A stretch of 8,340 nt of DNA. It comes from Bifidobacterium breve. Lineage in GTDB: Bacteria; Bacteroidota; Bacteroidia; Cytophagales; UBA9547. The stretch is from positions 1 through 8,340 of the forward strand of contig CALPQG020000089.1 of assembly GCA_943325655.2 (NCBI GenBank), read 5' to 3'. Position 1 is the first letter of the stretch; each line of letters begins with the position of its first letter. A program made the translations under genes and the position numbers. The notes under the pieces are model-generated. The model saw only the letters and a program-made list of their open reading frames with translations. It did no database searches and was not told where the DNA came from. Shown here piece after piece: positions 7,478 through 8,340 of this stretch.

Positions 7478-7621
7478 TGATTTCGGTGTAAATTAAATAT
7501 TATTAATAGTTGTGTTTGTTATTAAAAATAAATTCTGTTGTATTTATGAGTATAGACTAAAATAAATGGCTCACTTGTATATTGTGGGGAGTAAGCTATC
7601 TTTGAGGAAAATAATATTGTC

Positions 7622-8014
7622 TTGGAATCAGAATATTTATCCCATATTTTCCCTAAAGGTCTTTTAGAGCACTTTAAGGTTACTGCATTTATAGAACTAG
7701 AAAACATAGCTGAAAAAACTATGTTTTATGAAATTCATTTAGAAGAAAACAATAAGATTTTGGGTGATTATGACCAGAATCTTTACGAATCAAAAGGTTT
7801 CACAGAAGTAGTATTGCAGGACTTTCCCATTAGAGGTAAGGCTGTTTTTTTGAGGTTCAAACGCAGACGTTGGCGACTTAAAGACGACAAAACAAAAATA
7901 ATAAGAAATGACTTTTCATTTGTAGCCGTTGGTTCTGGATTTACCCAAGAACTGTCGGATTTTTTAAAAGATAGCGGTCGATACAAGGGAAGATACGATC
8001 ACGAACATAAGTAG
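7622..8014 (+). CDS. ISAon1-type transposase, N-terminal region (orfA)
   Basis: This 130-residue protein (from the TTG at 7622) reads MESEYLSHIFPKGLLEHF at the start and carries the stretch ESKGF (56-60), QDFPIRGKAVFLRFKRRRW (66-84) and a C-terminal helix FTQELSDFLKDSGRY. I recognise this as the separate N-terminal, DNA-binding part of ISAon1-like transposases. The arginine cluster KRRRWR suits contact with DNA ends. No ATG begins the frame. It opens at 7595 after a stop; the family's N-terminus favours TTG 7622, while an ATT at 7616 is better spaced from GAGGA at 7604-7608 (seven bases). Its last 47 bases overlap the frame of the catalytic part, which lies in the +1 frame relative to it. It is intact, with no internal stop. 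Confidence 0.8.
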   Translation: MESEYLSHIFPKGLLEHFKVTAFIELENIAEKTMFYEIHLEENNKILGDYDQNLYESKGFTEVVLQDFPIRGKAVFLRFKRRRWRLKDDKTKIIRNDFSFVAVGSGFTQELSDFLKDSGRYKGRYDHEHK

Positions 8015-8340
8015 TTATTTTGGTGTGAAAAGTGATAAACTAAACCGCCATTACAAGAAAAAAGTAAGTGGTTTTGATACTTGGAATCAGAAAGAACATG
8101 CCTCCGACTTTTTGATTTTCCCAGAAAATATAGGCCCAAATCTGAGTATAGACGAGCTTTCATTGTCAAAAGGAGAGCTATACACCTTTGTAACCAACAA
8201 AGATGGTAAGGGGAAATCGGGTACTTTGGTGGCCGTAATAATGGGTACAAAAGCGGAGGATATCAAAAACGTTTTGGAGAAAATTAGTCTCGAAAAACGT
8301 AATCTAGTAAAAGAAGTGACCTTGGACATGGCTAAAAATA
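7998..8340 (+). CDS. ISAon1-type DDE transposase, catalytic region (orfB), 3' partial
   Basis: Frame 3 is open from 7968 to the window edge. From ATC 7998 it reads ITNISSYFGVKSDKLNRHYK and continues through FPENIGPNLSIDELSLSKGE to VKEVTLDMAKN, 114 residues visible. The SIDE aspartate (D52) and the LDMA aspartate (D110) match the first two acidic residues of the DDE triad of ISL3-type transposases; the last acidic residue lies beyond the window. The enzyme cuts and joins the element's ends. No ATG exists near the expected start. ATC 7998 sits seven bases after AAGGGA (7985-7990), and GTG 8025 is the first standard alternative. A +1 frameshift from orfA would also fuse the two parts. Family members usually have DMAGN where this has DMAKN, which could weaken activity or be harmless. 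The start I give is tentative; the family call is firm. Confidence 0.78.
   Translation, partial: MTNISSYFGVKSDKLNRHYKKKVSGFDTWNQKEHASDFLIFPENIGPNLSIDELSLSKGELYTFVTNKDGKGKSGTLVAVIMGTKAEDIKNVLEKISLEKRNLVKEVTLDMAKN

Larger units (their letters stand above)
7568..8340 (+). mobile_element. Insertion sequence, left part, ISL3/ISAon1-like; right end outside window
   Basis: Two overlapping + strand frames encode the N-terminal and catalytic parts of a DDE transposase of the ISL3-like, ISAon1-type group that is widespread in Bacteroidota. I place the left terminus at 7568, where the sequence begins GGCTCACTTGTATATTG. ISL3-family ends typically start with GGCTC or similar. The eight bases before it (AAATAAAT) are a candidate target duplication of the length usual for that family. 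Neither point can be tested without the right end. The presence of the element is well supported by its proteins; the exact boundary is tentative. Confidence 0.75.

Noticed and set aside
6443..7501. A shared TGTAAATTAAATA string upstream of both glycosyltransferases, as a duplicated promoter
   Set aside because: It lies about 52 bases from one start and about 11 from the other, and it does not match the Bacteroidota -7 element well. In DNA this AT-rich a 13-base match is weak evidence.
7783..8329. Several - strand frames inside the insertion sequence
   Set aside because: They run opposite to the two transposase frames, which carry clear family motifs, and have no features of their own.

Overview
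The window reads as chromosomal DNA from a member of the Bacteroidota. It carries the C-terminal part of a GldG-type gliding-associated ABC transporter protein and a NagZ/beta-lactamase fusion of the kind common in that phylum. Its reliably placed genes lack strong Shine-Dalgarno sequences, and the DNA is AT-rich. I cannot place it to genus.

Left part (1-1775): the 3' end of gldG on the + strand enters from outside the window with its N-terminus missing. It is followed by about 220 bases that hold no intact gene. These bases do contain what looks like the C-terminal remnant of a ParE/RelE-type toxin. A small hairpin closes the convergent junction with the next gene.

Middle part (1773-5321, - strand): a nagZ-type glycoside hydrolase family 3 domain fused to a serine beta-lactamase-like domain, with a signal peptide, is followed 63 bases downstream by a PyrR-like phosphoribosyltransferase. 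The spacing allows co-transcription. The fusion protein should act in the periplasm on cell-wall amino sugars. The phosphoribosyltransferase is cytoplasmic, and no functional link between the two is evident.

Right part (5322-7567, - strand): two family 2 glycosyltransferase genes lie in tandem, about 70% identical in protein by my hand alignment. They share an unusually conserved basic C-terminal tail and differ by a 14-residue (two-heptad) insertion. The gaps (242 bases before, 216 between, 90 after) are very AT-rich and hold no recognisable gene. This block is visibly poorer in GC than gldG and looks like accessory surface-glycan DNA.

Right edge (about 7568-8340, + strand): the left end and first part of an insertion sequence with an ISL3/ISAon1-like DDE transposase split over two overlapping reading frames. 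It sits about 90 bases upstream of the second glycosyltransferase and runs off the window.

I did not find a convincing undescribed multi-gene system. The most useful leads are the glycosyltransferase pair with its shared tail, the toxin remnant, and the non-ATG starts apparently used by both transposase frames.
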